A stretch of DNA of 64,000 bases, taken from DATEPR01 sp036273855 (lineage in GTDB: Bacteria > Actinomycetota > Actinomycetes > Mycobacteriales > Pseudonocardiaceae). The notes beneath the pieces were generated by a model, which ran no database searches, had not been told where the DNA came from, and saw only the letters and a program-made list of their open reading frames with translations. Made by a program: the position numbers and the translations under genes. The DNA is taken from assembly GCA_036273855.1 (NCBI GenBank), contig DASUGU010000049.1, positions 1 through 64,000 on the forward strand. The letters run 5' to 3'. Of the stretch, positions 7,330 through 15,980 are shown in pieces (the first letter of the stretch is position 1; every line of letters begins with the position of its first letter).

Positions 7330-8493
7330 TCAGCCGCGCATCCGGCTGGCGGTGCTGCGCCACTGGACGGTCGGCCGCATGGCGGCCAGGTCGACCCGGG
7401 ACGCGTACTGCTCGGCGAGGCCGAACAGCGACTTGATCAGCGTGTCGGACAGCAGGTGCGGCTCCAGGCCGAGGGACGGAAGTCCGGTGTGCACCACGTT
7501 GTAGTAGTGCGACGCCTCCTCGACCCTCGGGTTGGTCAGGTGCTCCACCTCGACCGGCTTCGGCGAGAGGTTCGCCACGGTCTTGGCGATCTCCGCGACC
7601 GACATGGACTCGGTCATCTGGTTGAACACCCGGAACTCGCCGCGCTCGGCGGGATTCTCCACGGCCAGCTGGATGCAGCGCGCGGTGTCCCGGATGTCGA
7701 TCAGGCCACGGGTCTGGCCGCCCGCCCCGTAGACGGTCAGCGGGTGACCGATCACGGACTGGATGACGAACCGGTTGAGCACGGTGCCGAAGATGGCGTC
7801 GTAGTCGAACCGCGTGGCCAGCCTCGGATCCTTGGCCGTCTGGTCGGTCTGCTGGCCGTAGACGACGCCCTGGTTGAGGTCCGTGGCGCGCAGACCCCAG
7901 ATGCGGCAGGCGAACTCCATGTTGTTGGAGTCGTGCACCTTGCTCAGGTGGTAGAAGGAGCCCGGCTTCTTCGGGTAGAGCATGCGGTCCTTGCGGCCCT
8001 TGTGCTCGATCTCCAGCCAGCCCTCTTCGATGTCGATGTTCGGCGTGCCGTACTCGCCCATCGTGCCGAGCTTGACCAGGTGGATGTCCGGGTCGGTCTC
8101 GGCGATGGCGAACAGCAGGTTCAGCGTGCCGACGACGTTGTTGTGCTGCGTGTAGACCGCGTGCTTGCGGTCGATCATCGAGTACGGCGCCGACCGCTGT
8201 TCGGCGAAGTGCACGATCGTTTCGGGCTGGAACTCGCGCAGGGTCTGTGCAACGAACTCACTGTCCGTGAGATCACCGATGAATGCGGGCAATCTCTTGC
8301 CGGACACTTCTGCCCAGGCATCGAGCCGCACTTGCAGCGGCTCGATCGGTACCAGGCTCTGCACTCCCATTTCATGGTCGTACTGACGACGCACGAAATT
8401 GTCCAGGACGGCCACGTCATGGCCGACATCGGACAGGTGCAATGCCGTTGGCCAGCCAAGGTAGCCATCGCCACCCAGAACCAGGACGCGCAC
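7330..8493 (-). CDS. SQD1/SqdB-type NAD-dependent epimerase (UDP-sulfoquinovose synthase-like)
   Basis: Seen: 387 aa extended SDR with GGDGYLG at residues 7-13, the YHLSK catalytic pair, and stretches diagnostic of SQD1: RRQYDHEMG, GTMGEYGTPNIDIEEGW and RATDLNQGVVYG. GTG 8493 is chosen because GGAAGGGG lies 5 nt upstream; earlier GTGs at 8508 and 8559 lack one. Known: SQD1 converts UDP-glucose and sulfite to UDP-sulfoquinovose; archaeal Agl3 does the same for glycoprotein glycans. Inferred: provides a sulfonated (or related) nucleotide sugar for the neighbouring glycosyltransferases. No classical SqdX/SQD2 is visible nearby. Confidence 0.85.
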   Translation of the reverse strand: MRVLVLGGDGYLGWPTALHLSDVGHDVAVLDNFVRRQYDHEMGVQSLVPIEPLQVRLDAWAEVSGKRLPAFIGDLTDSEFVAQTLREFQPETIVHFAEQRSAPYSMIDRKHAVYTQHNNVVGTLNLLFAIAETDPDIHLVKLGTMGEYGTPNIDIEEGWLEIEHKGRKDRMLYPKKPGSFYHLSKVHDSNNMEFACRIWGLRATDLNQGVVYGQQTDQTAKDPRLATRFDYDAIFGTVLNRFVIQSVIGHPLTVYGAGGQTRGLIDIRDTARCIQLAVENPAERGEFRVFNQMTESMSVAEIAKTVANLSPKPVEVEHLTNPRVEEASHYYNVVHTGLPSLGLEPHLLSDTLIKSLFGLAEQYASRVDLAAMRPTVQWRSTASRMRG

Positions 8494-8615
8494 GGGTGCC
8501 CCTTCCACACTCGAACTTGACGGTGACGCTACCGTCGTGTCTCCCGACGTATCGGACACTGAAGCTGTGAGTTCTCTAAAGACCTGGTAGGAGACACGAT
8601 CGTCGTCGACGGCAT

Positions 8616-9182
8616 GTGAGGATATCCCTCGTGGTTGTCACTGAATCATATTCCAGTACGACCGGCGAACCAACGCGCCCTGGGCACCGCAGGGGTTGGC
8701 GACGCTGGGTGCCCGGCCGCGCGCTGAGCATCCGGTTCAGCAAGTTCACGGTGGGCTCGGTGGTCTCCACCGTGGTCAGCCAGGCCACGTTGACCGGCCT
8801 GTACGGCTGGGGTCACGTCAACGTGACCGTGGCCAGCGTGATCGCCGTCGTCCTCGGTGCCATCCCGGCGTTCGTGATCAACTGGAAGTGGACGTGGGGC
8901 CGCGACGGCAAGCCGGCGCTGCTGCGCGAGGTGCTGCCCTACATCGCCGTCATCGCGACCGGTGGCCTGGCCGCGGCCGGCCTGACCACGCTCACCGACC
9001 ACGTGATCGCCCCGCTGCTGACCACCAGCCACGCCTGGCGCACCGTCATCCTCGATGTCGTCTACATGGCCAGCTACGCGATCCTGTTCGTGGCGAAGTT
9101 CGCTCTGCTGAACAGGATTTTCGCCGTTCGCAAGCTGGCCAAACAACAGCGGGAGGGCGCGCCGGCCGGTCAGGGTGCCTGA
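8616..9182 (+). CDS. GtrA-family membrane protein (polyprenyl-P-sugar flippase-like)
   Basis: Seen: up to 188 aa with four hydrophobic helices; the family's NWKWTWGRDG loop follows helix 2 and the basic C-terminus contains NRIFAVRK. The start is uncertain between GTG 8616 and a GTG at 8631. Known: GtrA proteins work with a GT2 enzyme (GtrB, makes polyprenyl-P-glucose) and a membrane GT-C enzyme; GtrA is thought to flip the lipid-linked sugar. Context: its 3' end overlaps the convergent GT-C::GT2 fusion gene by 13 bp. Confidence 0.85.
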   Translation: MRISLVVVTESYSSTTGEPTRPGHRRGWRRWVPGRALSIRFSKFTVGSVVSTVVSQATLTGLYGWGHVNVTVASVIAVVLGAIPAFVINWKWTWGRDGKPALLREVLPYIAVIATGGLAAAGLTTLTDHVIAPLLTTSHAWRTVILDVVYMASYAILFVAKFALLNRIFAVRKLAKQQREGAPAGQGA

Positions 9183-11497
9183 CCGGCCCGCTCCACCTGG
9201 CCCAGCGGCTTGGGCCGCACGCCGACCAGTCGCAGTGTGCGCTTGCCCACATACTCCCGCAGCCAGGTCCACGTGATCACCGACGCGAACCGCATGCCGT
9301 AGACGAAGTTGTTGCCCTTCTTGGTGCTGCCGGCCGAGCGCATCCGCATCGTCATCGGCTGCTCCAACAGGCGGGCACCGCCGGCCAGCGCGCCGAGCAG
9401 CAGTTCCGACGCCTGGTACTGCGGCTGCCGCAACGTCACCGAGCAGGCCAGCTCGGTGCGCATGCCACGGAAGCCGAACGTGGTGTCGCTGATCCGCTGG
9501 CAGGTGAACAAGGTCGCCAGTGCCGCGAACACCCGCACGCCCAGCCACCGCACGCGGTCGTCGGTGACCGCGACGCCCTTGCGGCGCGATCCGGTGACGA
9601 AGTCGTGCGTGCCGGCCACCAGCGGGCCGAGCAGCAGCGGCATCTCGGAGTTCTCGTACTGGCCGTCGGCGTCGGTGGTGATGATGTACTGCGCGCCACC
9701 ACGGGCGGCGAGGTGGTAACCCAGGCGCAGCGCGGCGCCCTGGCCCCGGTTGCGTGGCGCGACGCACGTGTAGGCGCCGTGCTTCATGGCCTGGGCGGCG
9801 GTCTCGTCGGTGCAGCCGTCGACCACGACCAGCACGTCCACCGGCAGGCCGAGGCAGCTCGACGGCAGGTCGTCCAGCACGCCGCCGATGCCGTCCTCCT
9901 CGTTGTAGGCGGCGATCACCACCAGTACCGGGGCGAACTGCGGCTCACCGTGTCTTTCGTGGAACTCGGCGACCGCCTGGGCGTCGACCGCGTCCGGGAA
10001 CGGCGCCAGCATCTTTCTGCGGGCAGCACGCGCCTTCGGCCGCCGCAACGGTCCGATGAGGACGGTGATACCGAGGATCCCCGCGAGTGGCAACAGAACT
10101 AGACCAGGCAACTGATACCGCCAAGAGAACTCGAACATCGCTGACACGAACAGGATGGTGACGGCCGTACCGGTCACCAGCATGGTCGCGGCCCGGATGC
10201 CCGAACGACGCCGGGCGCCGAAGCCGCCGACCAGCCCCAGTATCCCGCACGCGGCCAGGACAGGACCAGGCGTATACCCCCCACCAAGCTGATAATCACG
10301 TAGGAATGCGGCCACCTGAGGGTACACAGTGGGTGGTTGACCGCCGTAGGTCACGTCTTCGTAAACCGCGCCCTCGGCTCCGTCCCAGATCGGGTAGGTG
10401 GTCTGGAACTGCCACCGGTACACCGGGACGTCGGTCGGTGCGCTGGTCCTGCCCAGCGCGAAACCCTTGCCGAAGTCGGTCAGCACGCCGTCGACCACCG
10501 ACCACGGCTGCTGCCGCACCACGGCGATGGCGAACTGCCGCTGCAACGCGGGAACCGTGGTGTTCGGCGGGACGTGCCCCGGCCAGTTCGGGTCACCGTC
10601 CACATGGGAGTAGTAGTCGACGCCCAGCCGCTGGTTCAGCGGCTGGGACGGACACAACTGCCGCAGCGTGGGCGAAAGGTGGAGTGTGTCACAGTCGGCG
10701 ACCTCGGCCGTCCGGCCGTACAGCACGCTACCGGTCGAACCGGTCAATCCCCAGTGGCCGGCCGCCTGGTAGAAGTACCCGGCGTAGCAGAACAAGACGA
10801 AACCGAAACAGGCCAGCAGCGCACCGGCCCGCGCGCCGATCCGGCGCCAGCCTGCCGAGGTCCGCCACGCGCCGCCCGCGACCACCAGATACGCGACCGC
10901 CGGCAGGACGGCCGGCAGGGCAATGGTCCGCACCACGACGGCGGCGCCGAGTAACAACCCGGCCAGCGCGGCCCGCCACGGTCCCGGCGCCGACCTGGCC
11001 ACCAGCAGCCACAGCACGGCGACCAGCAGCACCTCCAGCCAGATGTCGGACATGATGTTCTGCTCGATCTGCACCTGGTAGGCGTCCAGCAGCACGGGGG
11101 CCGTGGCCAGCGCGGCCAGCCAGCGCCGGGCGCCGTGCCGCAGCGCCAGGGCGTATACCGCCACGGCCAGGCCGAGCCCGGCCAGGTGCTGGAGGCCGGC
11201 CACGGTGCGCAGGCCACCCAGCGGCAGCAGCGCGCGCAGCAGCAGGTCGTAGCCGATCGGGTCGAGCTGGCTGGGGTCGAGCGGGCCGAGATTGATCAGG
11301 TAGCGGTACGAGTCGATGTACAGCAGGGCCGGCTGGTAGGCGATCATCGACAGCAGCCGCAGGGCGCCGCCGGCCACCAGCAGGACGATCAGCAGCCAGT
11401 GCCGGCCGAGCAGGGCGAACGCGGGGTGGCCGCGAGCGGACCGCTCCTGTTCCCCGGGGCGCCTGGCCGCGGGTCGGACGGCCAGCTCGCTGGTCAC
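9170..11497 (-). CDS. Fusion glycosyltransferase: polytopic GT-C-like domain + cytosolic GT2 domain
   Basis: Seen: 775 aa. Residues ~30-500 form a polytopic region with a long extracytoplasmic loop rich in Trp/Tyr/Pro (about 240-370). Residues ~520-765 are a GT2 domain: VVIAAYNEE at the start, VVVDGCTDET, and TTDADGQ (DxD nucleotide-sugar site). GTG 11497 overlaps the upstream epimerase stop as GTGA, fixing the start. Known: GT2 enzymes of this type build dolichyl/polyprenyl-P-sugars and GT-C enzymes use them. Inferred: donor synthesis and transfer joined in one chain, with GtrA encoded next door. Glycan target unknown. Confidence 0.85.
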   Translation of the reverse strand: MTSELAVRPAARRPGEQERSARGHPAFALLGRHWLLIVLLVAGGALRLLSMIAYQPALLYIDSYRYLINLGPLDPSQLDPIGYDLLLRALLPLGGLRTVAGLQHLAGLGLAVAVYALALRHGARRWLAALATAPVLLDAYQVQIEQNIMSDIWLEVLLVAVLWLLVARSAPGPWRAALAGLLLGAAVVVRTIALPAVLPAVAYLVVAGGAWRTSAGWRRIGARAGALLACFGFVLFCYAGYFYQAAGHWGLTGSTGSVLYGRTAEVADCDTLHLSPTLRQLCPSQPLNQRLGVDYYSHVDGDPNWPGHVPPNTTVPALQRQFAIAVVRQQPWSVVDGVLTDFGKGFALGRTSAPTDVPVYRWQFQTTYPIWDGAEGAVYEDVTYGGQPPTVYPQVAAFLRDYQLGGGYTPGPVLAACGILGLVGGFGARRRSGIRAATMLVTGTAVTILFVSAMFEFSWRYQLPGLVLLPLAGILGITVLIGPLRRPKARAARRKMLAPFPDAVDAQAVAEFHERHGEPQFAPVLVVIAAYNEEDGIGGVLDDLPSSCLGLPVDVLVVVDGCTDETAAQAMKHGAYTCVAPRNRGQGAALRLGYHLAARGGAQYIITTDADGQYENSEMPLLLGPLVAGTHDFVTGSRRKGVAVTDDRVRWLGVRVFAALATLFTCQRISDTTFGFRGMRTELACSVTLRQPQYQASELLLGALAGGARLLEQPMTMRMRSAGSTKKGNNFVYGMRFASVITWTWLREYVGKRTLRLVGVRPKPLGQVERAGQAP

Positions 11498-12453
11498 CGA
11501 GCCGGGGCCGGACCGGCCGGTGCGACGTCGGGGCGCGGCGCCGACGAGTCGTCGGCCGCCCGGAAGTCGTCCCACACCGTGCGCAGGCCGTCCGCCAGTT
11601 CGTACCTCGGCCGGTAGCCGAGCTCGGTCCGGGCTCTGGACACGTCCACGATCACCGCCGGCATCTCACCGGTCTTCGCGGACACGTGCTCCACCGGCAG
11701 CGGCGCGCCGGTCGCGGTGCGGGCGGCCTCGACCAGGTCCAGCACCGTCACCGAGCGGGCGGCGCCCACGATCACGGTGCCGCTGTAGCGGCGCTGCCAG
11801 GCGTCGACCACGGCGGTCGCCACGTCCTCGACGTGCACGAGGTCCCTGGCCTGGGTGCCGTCGCCGTAGACCTGCACCCCGCCACCGGCCAGCGCGGCCC
11901 GCATCAGCCGGGGCACGAAACTGTCCTTGGCGGCCATACCCGGACCGTAGATGTTGGTGAAGCGCAGCGCACACGTCACCATGCCGTAGGCGCCCGCGTA
12001 GCCGGACAGCAGCATTTCGCAGGCCGCCTTGGTGGCCCCGTACGGGGTGAGCGGGCGCAGCGGGCTGTTCTCGGTGATCGTGCTGGTGCCGACGTTGCCG
12101 ACGACCGCGTTGGTGGACGCCAGGATGAACGGCGCCACACCGCGCCGGCGGGCCAGCTCCAGCAGGCCCTGCGTCATGTCGACGTTGGTGGCGAACGTCT
12201 CCTGCGGCTGTTCGGCGGAACGCAGCACCGACGTGAGGGCCGCCAGATGGACGATGCCGGCCAGATCCGGTGTCACCGCGCGGTCCCGCACGGCCGGATC
12301 GGTCAGGTCGCCCTGGACCATCGTGACGCCCGCACCGGGATACGGGACGCGGTCGGCGACCACGACATCGACGCCCAGCCTGCGGAATTCGGGAACCACC
12401 GACCGTCCGACGAAACCGGAACCACCAGTGACCAGTACCCGCTGCCCTGCCAC
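11494..12453 (-). CDS. NAD-dependent epimerase/dehydratase (UDP-glucose 4-epimerase-like)
   Basis: Seen: 319 aa SDR with GGSGFVG at residues 10-16, a YGATK catalytic pair and LRFTNIYGPG. GTG 12453 has GAAAGG about 10 nt upstream. The stop overlaps the GT fusion start (GTGA), so the two are translationally coupled. Known: this class interconverts or dehydrates nucleotide sugars. Inferred: supplies the sugar donor used by the fusion transferase; the sugar cannot be assigned from sequence alone. Confidence 0.85.
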   Translation of the reverse strand: MAGQRVLVTGGSGFVGRSVVPEFRRLGVDVVVADRVPYPGAGVTMVQGDLTDPAVRDRAVTPDLAGIVHLAALTSVLRSAEQPQETFATNVDMTQGLLELARRRGVAPFILASTNAVVGNVGTSTITENSPLRPLTPYGATKAACEMLLSGYAGAYGMVTCALRFTNIYGPGMAAKDSFVPRLMRAALAGGGVQVYGDGTQARDLVHVEDVATAVVDAWQRRYSGTVIVGAARSVTVLDLVEAARTATGAPLPVEHVSAKTGEMPAVIVDVSRARTELGYRPRYELADGLRTVWDDFRAADDSSAPRPDVAPAGPAPAR

Positions 12454-12492
12454 GCCGTTGCGCCTTTCGTCGACTGCCGTATGCGGCAGAAC

Positions 12493-14052
12493 CTACCCGC
12501 GCCGGGAGTCGATCAATGATTCGGCCAGGGCGATCAGCGTCCGGGCGCCGAAACCCGTGCCTCCCGGTGTGACCTCCTCGTACGTTTTGTCCGACCGTGC
12601 CGGACCGGCGATGTCCAGGTGCGCCCAGGGCAGGCCGCCGGTGAACTCGCGCAGGAACAGGGCGGCCGCCACGCTGCCCGGACCGGGCGGCACCTGGCGC
12701 ACGTCGGCCAGGTCGCCGTGCACGTCGTCGGCGTGCGCGTCCAGCAACGGCATCCGCCACCAGCGCTCGCCGATCGTCGCGCCCGCCGAGCCGACCCGGC
12801 CGGCCAGCTCGTCGTCGCTGGCGAAGAAGCCGCCGGTGCGCAGGCCGAGGCTGACCTTCATGGAGCCGGTGAGCGTGGCGATGTCGACCAGCACGTCCGG
12901 CCGCAGCCTGCGGACCGCGTAGCCCAGCGCGTCTGCCAGCAGCATCCGGCCCTCGGCGTCGGTGTTGACCACCTCGGTGGTGCGGCCGTCGTAGTGGCGG
13001 ACCACGTCGCCCGGCCGGTAGGACGCGCCGGACATGTGGTTCTCGGCGGCCGGGGCCAGGCCGGTGACCCGGATCGGCAACTTCAGCTCGGCGATGCCGC
13101 GCACGGCGGCGATGACCGCGGCCGCACCGCCCATGTCGGTGCGCATCAGGTGCATGCCGTCGGCGTTCTTCAGCGAGATGCCGCCGGTGTCGAATGTGAC
13201 ACCCTTGCCGACCAGCACCAGGTGCGGCGAACCGGTGGCGCGGCGCGGCCGCCAGGCCAACTCCACCAGCCGGGGCGGGCTGACCGAGCCGGACCCGACC
13301 GCGAGCACACCGCCGAAGCCCTGCTCGGTGAGCCACTGCTCGTCCCGGACGGTGGCGGTGAGGCCGGGCAGGTCGGTGGTCACCCGGGCCGCCGTACCGG
13401 CCAGCCAGGCCGGGTCCTTGACGTTGGACGGGGTGTTGGTCAGGTCCCTGGCCAGCGCGGTGGCCGAGGCGTGCGCGGTGGCCCTGGCCAGTGCCGCCAG
13501 CAGTGCGTCGTCGGGCGACTGTTCCACCCACAGCCGCACGGTGCGCAGCCGGGGCTCGTCGGATCGGTCGCCGGTGACCCGGAACCGGTAGCCGCCCAGC
13601 CGCAGGCCGAGGGTGAACGCGACGAGTTCGTCGGGCGTGACGTCGGCCGGCAGCCCGACGTCGACCGCACGTGGCCGGCTCGCCACCGGCTGGCAGTCCT
13701 GAATGGAGCGAACCAGGGCGGCGCCGGCACCGCGCCAGTCGGCCGGGGCGCGCTTGCCGACGCCGGCCAGCCAGCGCGCGGCGGACGGGCCGGTCGGTTC
13801 GGGGACGGTCCAGACCTCACCGGCCTTGCCGGATACGGGCTCGGCGACCCGGCAGGCGTCGGGCAGCCATTCGGTGCCCGGACCGAACCACGGCTCGTCG
13901 GGACCGCAGCCGACGAGTACAGCCATCGGCACGCCTCGGCGGCGCAGGTCGGACAGTTCCACCGAGACGATCGGCGAGGGAATGGCCGGCATGGTGCGGG
14001 ACGGGTTTCGTGCCGGCGTCGCGATCGGGGCGGTCCGAGGACGAGCCGGCAC
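12493..14052 (-). CDS. M17-family leucyl aminopeptidase
   Basis: Seen: 519 aa. The C-terminal catalytic domain carries GKGVTFDTGG (Lys283, Asp288), MRTDMGGAAAV, and NTDAEGR at residues 363-369, the dinuclear-metal signature of M17 peptidases. GTG 14052 is chosen because GGAGG lies 5 nt upstream; ATG 13992 has no ribosome-binding site. Known: hexameric cytosolic zinc/manganese aminopeptidases that trim peptides. Context: stands alone, between the epimerase and the DUF3117 gene on the same strand. Confidence 0.92.
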   Translation of the reverse strand: MPARPRTAPIATPARNPSRTMPAIPSPIVSVELSDLRRRGVPMAVLVGCGPDEPWFGPGTEWLPDACRVAEPVSGKAGEVWTVPEPTGPSAARWLAGVGKRAPADWRGAGAALVRSIQDCQPVASRPRAVDVGLPADVTPDELVAFTLGLRLGGYRFRVTGDRSDEPRLRTVRLWVEQSPDDALLAALARATAHASATALARDLTNTPSNVKDPAWLAGTAARVTTDLPGLTATVRDEQWLTEQGFGGVLAVGSGSVSPPRLVELAWRPRRATGSPHLVLVGKGVTFDTGGISLKNADGMHLMRTDMGGAAAVIAAVRGIAELKLPIRVTGLAPAAENHMSGASYRPGDVVRHYDGRTTEVVNTDAEGRMLLADALGYAVRRLRPDVLVDIATLTGSMKVSLGLRTGGFFASDDELAGRVGSAGATIGERWWRMPLLDAHADDVHGDLADVRQVPPGPGSVAAALFLREFTGGLPWAHLDIAGPARSDKTYEEVTPGGTGFGARTLIALAESLIDSRRG

Positions 14053-14188
14053 GGCAACCTCCGGGTGACAACGTGGGGACGGGTAGGAGCGGCGAGCGCG
14101 ACGCGGCCCCGGCTCCACGTCGGGCGTGGCGTGCCGGGGCGCGGACGGTGGGATCAGGAGCAACAGCGGACGGACCGCTGTCCGTGGT

Positions 14189-14356
14189 TCAGTTCCCGGC
14201 AGCCTTCAGTGCGTCCCCCAACTCGCTGGCCTCCTCAGCGGACATCTCGACGACGAGCCGACCCCCACCCTCGAGCGGTACGCGCATCACGATCCCGCGT
14301 CCCTCCTTGGTGACCTCGAGGGGACCGTCGCCGGTCCGGGGCTTCATGGCCGCCAT
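14189..14356 (-). CDS. DUF3117 small conserved protein
   Basis: Seen: 55 aa starting MAAMKPRTGDGPLEVTKE, with GRGIVMRVPLEGGGR and an acidic-alanine tail; near-identical small proteins occur throughout actinobacteria (Rv1211 is the mycobacterial one). GGAGGG lies 8 nt upstream of ATG 14356. The role is unknown. Extreme conservation and the fixed place near tag/gpgS/folP2 suggest a housekeeping function; the compact sequence has no membrane segment or cysteines. Confidence 0.9.
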   Translation of the reverse strand: MAAMKPRTGDGPLEVTKEGRGIVMRVPLEGGGRLVVEMSAEEASELGDALKAAGN

Positions 14357-14584
14357 AGCGTGCTCCCTCCGTACGATCTTCCCCGCCGACACGCCCGGCG
14401 GAGCGCCGTTGTGGAGGTCATTGTCCCCCATCGGCACCCGAGAGGGAAAACGAGCCGATCTTTTCGTGTCGCGTGACGTGCGGCGACGGTTCGCCGGCAC
14501 GCGACCAAACGGGATGATCGTCGTGGTCGCGCCGAAGGTGGGAGGCTGGACCGTGACGGCGACGCGAATGATCTGGAGGCGAGC

Positions 14585-15379
14585 GTGTCGGACGAACCGG
14601 TGCTGCTGATCGACGACGACAAGGGCGTTCGCACGCTGACGCTGAACCGTCCTTCCGCATACAACTCGCTCACCATCGCGTTGAAGGACGCTCTGCTCGC
14701 GGCGCTGCGGTCGGCCGCGGCGGACGACGCCGTCCGGGCCGTCGTGCTGACCGGTGCCGGGCGGGCGTTCTGCGCCGGGCAGGACCTCAAGGAACACGTC
14801 GCCCTGCTCGCGTCCGGCGACCCGTCGCCGCTGCGCACGGTCGAGGACCACTACAACCCGATCACGCTGACGATCGCGCGGATGCCCAAGCCGGTGATCG
14901 CGGCCGTGAACGGCACGGCGGCCGGAGCGGGCGCGTCCTTCGCGTACGCGGCCGACCTGCGGATCGCGGCCACGTCGGCGAAGTTCCTGATGGCGTTCGC
15001 CAACATCGGGCTCACCGCCGACTCGGGCGGTTCGTGGACGCTGCCCAGGCTGATCGGTTACGGCCGGGCGATGGAGATCATGCTGCTCGGCACGTCGGTG
15101 GACGCGCCCAGGGCACTGGAGATCGGCATGGTCAACCAGGTGGTGCCCGACGACGAGGTGCTGAGCACGGCCCGCGAGTTGGCCACCCGGATGGCTGCCG
15201 GACCGACCACCGCCTACGCCACCATCAAGGCGGCGTTGCAGCACGCGGCCGCCACCGACCTGCCCACCGCGCTGGCCGAGGAGGGCCGAGGCCAGATCGC
15301 CGCCGGTGCCACGGCCGACCACCGGGAGGCGGTGCGGGCGTTCGTGGAGAAGCGGCCGGCCACCTTCACCGGGCATTAG
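14585..15379 (+). CDS. PaaG-like enoyl-CoA hydratase/isomerase
   Basis: Seen: 264 aa crotonase fold; oxyanion-hole segments GRAFCAGQDLKEH and NGTAAGAGAS; C-terminal FVEKRPATFTGH. Both catalytic Glu of classical hydratases (rat Glu144, Glu164) are absent; Asp146 in LTADSGGSW matches the single catalytic Asp of PaaG isomerases. GTG 14585 follows GGAGGCGAGC. Known: PaaG rearranges ring-1,2-epoxyphenylacetyl-CoA and isomerises enoyl-CoAs. Inferred: an isomerase rather than a hydratase. No other paa genes are present, so the pathway is open. Confidence 0.88.
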   Translation: MSDEPVLLIDDDKGVRTLTLNRPSAYNSLTIALKDALLAALRSAAADDAVRAVVLTGAGRAFCAGQDLKEHVALLASGDPSPLRTVEDHYNPITLTIARMPKPVIAAVNGTAAGAGASFAYAADLRIAATSAKFLMAFANIGLTADSGGSWTLPRLIGYGRAMEIMLLGTSVDAPRALEIGMVNQVVPDDEVLSTARELATRMAAGPTTAYATIKAALQHAAATDLPTALAEEGRGQIAAGATADHREAVRAFVEKRPATFTGH

Positions 15380-15975
15380 CGCCGGCGGCGCGCCGCCGGC
15401 TTCTTGTCGGCCGAGCTGCGGAAGCAGTCCACCAGGTGGTCGTCGACCATGCCGGTGGCCTGCATCATCGCGTAGCACGTGGTGGGGCCGACGAAGGCGA
15501 ACCCGCGCCGCTTGAGCTCCTTGGCCATGGCCTTGGACTCCGGAGACGTGGGCGGCACGTCGGCCATCGACACGGGCGGCGTGTGGTGGGCGGGCGCGAA
15601 CGACCACAGCAGTTCGCCCAGCCCGACGTCCAGCTCCATGATCGCCCGCGCGTTGCGGATGGTGGCGGCGATCTTGGCCCGGTTGCGCACGATGCCCGCG
15701 TCGGTCAGCAGCTCGGCCGCCTTCGCGTCGCCGTAGCCGGCGATCGTGGCCGGGTCGAACCCGTCGAACGCGCGCCGGAAGCCTTCCCGCTTGCGCAGGA
15801 TGATCAGCCAGGACAGCCCGGACTGGAACGCCTCCAGGCTCATCCGTTCGAACAGCTCGCGGTCACCGCGCAGCGGCACGCCCCACTCGGTGTCGTGGTA
15901 GTCCACGTAGTCCGGCGCGGACAGGCCCCAGCCACAGCGGGCCAGGCCGTCCGGACCGACGACGGCGTCCCCCAT
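15376..15975 (-). CDS. tag: DNA-3-methyladenine glycosylase I
   Basis: Seen: 199 aa with the TagI signature RCGWGL..DYHDTEWGVP, the FERMSLEAFQSGLSW segment, RNRAKI, and a C-terminal metal-binding C-x-H pattern region FVGPTTCYAMMQATGMVDDH. It ends in a KKPAARRRR tail. Known: removes 3-methyladenine from alkylated DNA. Context: gene order folP2-gpgS-DivIVA-like-tag, as in M. tuberculosis Rv1207-Rv1210. The tail-encoding DNA doubles as the hairpin that ends the convergent PaaG-like gene (4-bp CDS overlap). Confidence 0.93.
   Translation of the reverse strand: MGDAVVGPDGLARCGWGLSAPDYVDYHDTEWGVPLRGDRELFERMSLEAFQSGLSWLIILRKREGFRRAFDGFDPATIAGYGDAKAAELLTDAGIVRNRAKIAATIRNARAIMELDVGLGELLWSFAPAHHTPPVSMADVPPTSPESKAMAKELKRRGFAFVGPTTCYAMMQATGMVDDHLVDCFRSSADKKPAARRRR
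15381..15400 (+). terminator. Hairpin terminator of the PaaG-like gene
   Basis: Just after the TAG stop: arms GCCGGCGGC (15381-15389) and GCCGCCGGC (15392-15400), followed by TTCTTGT. The same bases encode the basic tail of tag on the other strand. Confidence 0.6.
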
Positions 15976-15980
15976 CGCGG

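Noticed and set aside
12619..14313. 564-codon plus-strand frame opposite the M17 peptidase
   Set aside because: Antisense shadow created by high GC3; no motif, start signal or recognisable domain.
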